From NCBI GenBank assembly GCA_039707465.1, contig CM077658.1, positions 11,200,574 to 11,264,573 on the forward strand: DNA of 64,000 nucleotides, written 5' to 3'. Positions 59,898 to 64,000 of this stretch are shown here, piece after piece (positions within the stretch are counted from its first letter, which is position 1; each line of letters opens with the position of its first letter). The notes under the pieces are model-generated. The model was not told the origin of the DNA. It did no database searches and worked only from the letters and a program-made list of their open reading frames with translations. The position numbers were made by a program, and so were the translations under genes. Source of the DNA: Rhabdophis nuchalis. Taxonomy: Eukaryota; Chordata; Lepidosauria; Squamata; Natricidae.

Positions 59898-60513
59898 TGT
59901 TGTGGATCACCAGCGGCCAGCAGAATCGGACAGCGAGGAGGTTGGGGAGGAGCATGGGCCAGTCCTGGAGTCTGGAGAAGGCTCTGATGAGGGCTCTGTG
60001 TTGGAGGCAGAGAGGGGGCCAGAGCCGTATGCTAGTTATCAGCTGCCTTCAGAATCAGACATCAGTGAGGCAGAGGAACAGCTGGAGCCTGTTCCTAGTG
60101 TGCGCATGTGCAGAGCTGTCAGAAGAAAAGAGCAACTCAGAAATCAGGATAGACTTGGGAGTAAAGTAACAGGTGGAAGGTGATTGTTGCCTCCCAGAGG
60201 AGCAAAAGGGGAATGGGCTCTTGCAGGAAACAATTCATTCATTTCAGGAGTGTGGAGATCTGTCTGTGAATCTCAGAGACTCTGTGCCCAGACTTTCCTT
60301 GCACAGCACCTCATTTGGAAAACATTTACTTGGCAGCTTTCCAAGGTCTGTAGGTCTGTAGATAAGGTCTGTAGTCATAAATATTCCTTCGAAAGACTAT
60401 TTGCCAGGCTTTGCTGAATGTGAATGAGAGGAATTCACATTTGTTCAATAAAAAGGGTTTTGTTGGGACTAGGACTCCGCCTCATGCTTTTTGGGGAAGC
60501 CTTGGTCAGAACA
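59898..60513 (+). mobile_element. Solo LTR, copy B (616 bp)
   Basis: Begins tgttgtgg and ends cagaaca (TG...CA), flanked by an exact 5-bp duplication tgcac (59893-59897, 60514-60518). aataaa at 60447-60452. Homologous to copy A at 34543 in the same orientation. No internal region remains on either side. The left third carries an open acidic frame (RPAESDSEEV..., then GSDEGSVLEAERGPEP, YQLPSESDISEAEEQ and a basic end) that runs to a stop at 60183; this may be a relic of coding sequence overlapping the LTR or chance. Confidence 0.88.
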
Positions 60514-60518
60514 TGCAC

Positions 60519-61624
60519 TGTGACTTAATCTGGGTGTTTTTATCTGAAAAAGTTCTGAGCTAGTCAAATCCTCCTCCGTTGCAATGCACACAGTCTATCA
60601 TGTTGGCCAGCCTAGTATTTTGTACCTGTGATTCTCAAGTGCCATCTCCTGGGAACATAACATCTCCTCCAAGAATGTTGCTATTCAGCGTTTCCCCATG
60701 AGATACAATCCCAAAATCTCACAAATATGATAATTTAGGCAGTGTGGAGAGAGAATATACTTGCAATGGGGCTATTGATGCCCATGATACTGTGTTGATG
60801 TGCACAATCCTGTGTGGGTTATAATAAAGTAACACTTTAAATAACAGAAACAGAATGGTGAGGATAAGTAGAATAACTGCGATAAGGAGCTTGTCTCTTC
60901 AGCAAAGGTTGTCATGTTCTCATGAGCAGTCAAAAATAACTATTTAATAGAAAACAAATTAGAATAAATATTCATAAGTACTTTTGCAGTCTCTCAATGT
61001 GCTTCCTACTTATTCTTAGCTTATTTTTAGATACTTTTAGCGGTGGGAAGATATACTTCTGCTGATTGTTCCAATTTTGCTCTTTTATTATACCGTGAGT
61101 TAATATTTTGCATTGATTTGGGCATGGACCATTTTGGAACAATAAAACTATGATTATGACTCTTATGATAAATCGAATGCACCAAGCCCGAGATGTAAGC
61201 TCCTACCAAATTTAATTAAACTTAGACCCAGGTAACTGTATATAGGATTGCATCTTTATAGCTGTTCATGCAATGTGCCTGCACTAGAAAATTCAAATAC
61301 AGTAGTCACATTGCCAGAGATGACTATTAAAATTAAAGACTGCATTTTTCCGTATTACACGCTGCATTAGCCATGTGAACAATTAAGCATCCTTAACTTC
61401 AGTTGCAGATGTGTCCTCATCATTCAAAAGTCTGAATTTATTTCTTTTGGAAGTGCAACAGCCAAAATAAATTATACCATGGTTTTAAGTTGTTTTCAAA
61501 TCAATTACAGAGTATGTTTCTAGAATTGGAAATCTTTTTCTGTGTGCACAATGTGCCTAACATACCTTAACAGAAGTATTTGTCTCTTTTTCTTTGCATA
61601 TATTACTATTACTGTTGTTATTCT
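60519..61624. other. AT-rich unique DNA, no gene seen
   Basis: No recognised element in 1.1 kb. Confidence 0.5.
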
Positions 61625-61870
61625 CTGTTTACAACAACGTGGAGTCAGTTCTGTAGCTGAGGTTGGCCTTCATACATACTGAGTTCTTCCCATGAACCTG
61701 GGATGTCATAATGCATTGGCATAACTTATGTGTGGATCCAAGCAGTGTGGCCTTTTGCAATTGACAGATGGAAATGTTGTCAGTACACAGATTTTCTAAG
61801 GGCTGTCCAATATTTTTTGGTATGATACCCTGTGTGCTGATGACCACTGGGATGACCCTGGCTGGCTTAT
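61625..61870 (-). pseudogene. Retroelement ORF C-terminus, decayed
   Basis: The minus frame 61629-61847 (72 codons) reads MVISTQGIIPKNIGQPLENL, then CTDNISICQLQKATLLGST and HKLCQCIMT. It follows the pattern 'VVIxxxGxIPKxLxxxLxxL...ISxxxLQKATLLGTAxxLRxVM' of retroelement polyprotein tails, the same type of domain as at 12960-13220. Intact over this piece, but isolated and without an upstream enzyme domain. Confidence 0.55.
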
Positions 61871-62761
61871 GCCATTATCTTTTAATTCTGATTTTCTGAT
61901 TTCGATACTTGGAGATCTTCTCCAATTCTTTGTCTTCTGTTCTAAGGTTCTTCTTTTCAACCACAGTTATATCTGGCATTTTAACTTGCTCATTTTTTTA
62001 AATTATTTATTTACGATCCTCATTGCCACCACCATCATCATTGTGATCGTTGGAACTGGTGTTGACCTATGCAGATTTTAAATGAGTCAGTCATATACCA
62101 TTAGCCACTGTGAAATCTCTCACATATAGTTAGCCCTTGCATTTGTTGCAGCTAAGGAGAAATTAACACTGATTGATGGATGATCACTTAGTATGTTGGC
62201 AGGCTTTCCAATTTATTGCAAGGAAACTTCTATTCTTTACCTTCTGCCTATCTTCTGCACAGGGAGAGTAAAATGTATGTATTGGGATGCACACCAAAGA
62301 GTGAGGATCTGTGTAGCAATGCTGCAAGTCTTTTTTCAACAATTATGATTTTATGATTTTCAAAAAATGTTACACTGAATGTCAAGTGTCTTGGGTAAAA
62401 TGGATTCTTTTTTAATCTTTCTATTTATCAAGGGCGTCTGATATACTTGCATTGCACACTAGCTTCAGTGCTGCTCAAAGAAAATGATGCTACCTTGCCA
62501 GATGAAAATAGATTTCCACCTCCTGTGCCAGGCATTTTCCCCCCTCTTTGCTGTTTTGTGAAGTTATGAATGTTTAGGCTTCAGTTCTTCTATAATAACC
62601 TCATGGAGTGGAATCTTAATATCCATGACAGCATCTGTTTCTTGTGCTTTCCTGGAAACAGTCAAAGGAGGGACGCTGATCGTGCATAATAACCACAGAG
62701 TAGAGTGTGTAGGACATAACCACAGAATAAAGTATATAGGACATGCCAGATGGTTTTTAAC
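61871..62761. other. Unique DNA, no gene seen
   Basis: No transposon recognised. A local duplication of about 30 bp (acataaccacagaGTAgagt / acataaccacagaATAaagt) lies at 62685-62745. Confidence 0.5.
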
Positions 62762-63030
62762 AGAATAACAGAATTGGAAGAGACCTTGGAGGTCTTCTAA
62801 TCCAACCCCCTGCTCAAGCAGGAAACACAACACAATTTTTCTGAAATTGTCTAATTTCTTCTTAAAAACCTCCAGTGTTGAAGTACCCACAACATTTGGA
62901 GGCAAGTCATTCTAGTAATTAATTGTTCTAACTGTCAGGAAATTTCTCTTTGGCTCTAGGTTGGTTCTCTCCTTAGTTACTCTCCATCCATTGCTTCTTG
63001 TTTTGACTTCAGGTGTTTTGGAGAAAATTG
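62762..63030 (-). mobile_element. CR1 LINE 3' end
   Basis: Reverse orientation: aacagaattggaagagacct, ggaggtcttctaatccaacc, ctgctcaagcaggaaacaca, tggaggcaagtcattctagt, ttgttctaactgtcaggaaa. The coding end is frameshifted; truncated near 63027 at ggtgttttggagaaaa. Confidence 0.9.
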
Positions 63031-63678
63031 GACTTCAAGTTCCATCATTTCAGAAAACAGTGATGGGCCCTGTGATGGTCAACACATCTGGATTACTCTA
63101 GGCCTCCAGTTCCTATAGTATTTCCACTTTTTGAGACAGGTAAGTCTTGGTCCAGCTTCATTCATTTTCTTTCACTTTCATCTTTGGTGTTTTAAAAGAA
63201 AAATACAATGTGTTCTACAGACCTTTATATTTAGAACTAAATGCAGATGGCCTATTAAGATTCTCCAATACATTTATAGAGAGAAATTAGATGCATAATT
63301 TCTCTGAAATTATGCAATTTCTCAAGGGTGGGATTTTGCTAAACAATGCAGATAGTATCACTTCTAAAAATGTATTGTGGAATAAATTCATTTCTGATCA
63401 CATTCTTTTTACTGAATATAAATAAGGAAAATCAGGAAAGTTATAGATTGTTACAGAAGAGAGATAGGGCATCTACCTATACCTCACACTTCCTCTTCCA
63501 TTCCTGATAAATTTACCTGATTATTATTATTCTTTTGCACTTTTGAAAGAAAATCTGAAAGCCAATCCAAGAATTTATAGGAGAATATGTAGGAGTGTTT
63601 ATCTGGTCATCATCACTATATATATACTTTTATTTATGGTCACAGACCAAAACACAAGTACTACAGGAAGAAACGTTA
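63031..63678. other. Unique DNA, no gene seen
   Basis: No recognised element. Confidence 0.5.
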
Positions 63679-63722
63679 AAAATAATAATAATAATAATAA
63701 TAATAATTATTATTATTATTAT
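63679..63722 (+). repeat. (AAT)n/(ATT)n inverted microsatellite
   Basis: Eight or nine AAT units pass directly into ATT units, so the array can fold on itself around 63707. Confidence 0.95.
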
Positions 63723-63904
63723 CATAATATCATAAAAATGGATCGTCAATAGCTTAACTAAGGAAGGTTACAGCATTCTCCCCTAATGGTTACAGCTCCT
63801 AAGAAGAATTTTTAGACTTGAAAAGTGATATATGGAGAGCCATCTCCTAGGAAGTTACAACCATTGAGTCTAGAAGGGATGGTTTCAAGGAGAGACAGTA
63901 ACTT

Positions 63905-64000
63905 AGATCTGTCTGCGTTTTACATGGGGCAAGATAGAAGGACATGCTCCGCAGTTTCAACCTCGGCTCTGTCGCAAGGGCATAGCCGCTCATTAATCGG
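63905..64000 (-). pseudogene. LINE ORF2 C-terminal CCHC-like remnant, cut by window edge
   Basis: The minus strand from about 63991 reads ERLCPCDRAEVETAEHVLLS then CPM and a stop (near 63921). The pattern C-x-C-x(9-10)-H-x(5)-C with 'ETAEHVLLSCP' is typical of the zinc-knuckle-like motif after the reverse transcriptase of many LINEs. The stop where a tyrosine or phenylalanine codon is usual suggests a dead copy. Upstream sequence lies beyond the window. Confidence 0.6.

Overview
The window reads as non-coding nuclear DNA of a squamate reptile, most likely an advanced snake. I find no cellular protein-coding exon, rRNA, tRNA gene or CRISPR array. The host assignment rests on repeats: many copies of the tRNA-headed Sauria SINE with the 3' end shared with BovB LINEs (tail of CTTTACC units), a BovB fragment, CR1-L3 LINE copies whose 3' ends run into (AATAG)-type pentamers as described for snake 'Snake1' elements, squamate L2-like LINE tails, and CR1 3' ends. 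All longer open frames with recognisable content are retroelement pieces.

Layout. 0-8 kb: AT-rich unique DNA with a hairpin hAT MITE (3527-3620) and four Sauria SINE bodies (4.9-7.1 kb), two of them head-to-tail between three copies of one target sequence. 8-14 kb: an L2 tail, an 800-bp CR1-L3 copy, a decayed retroelement C-terminus (12.96-13.2 kb). 13.8-18.3 kb: unique DNA. 18-27 kb: CR1, an L2 nested in a CR1/jockey-like LINE, a pure (AG) microsatellite, two Penelope-like tails, another L2, and a composite element carrying a CR1. 27-30.6 kb: the longest stretch without recognised repeats. 30.7-45.8 kb: several hAT-type MITEs with 8-bp target duplications, a solo LTR, Sauria SINEs, and a 497-bp pogo/Tigger-like MITE nested in an L2. 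45.6-64 kb: a second tRNA-derived SINE family, BovB, more L2 and CR1, a Penelope-like inverted-repeat unit with a hammerhead-ribozyme-like core, a second solo LTR, and retroelement C-terminal remnants at the right edge.

Nothing here works together as a gene system. The most interesting items are structural: precise nested insertions with readable target duplications, four loci with a hammerhead-like core order, two solo LTRs sharing an acidic reading frame, and two retroinsertions that each split the second unit of a short tandem duplication. Family names come from memory of repeat consensus sequences; no database search was possible.
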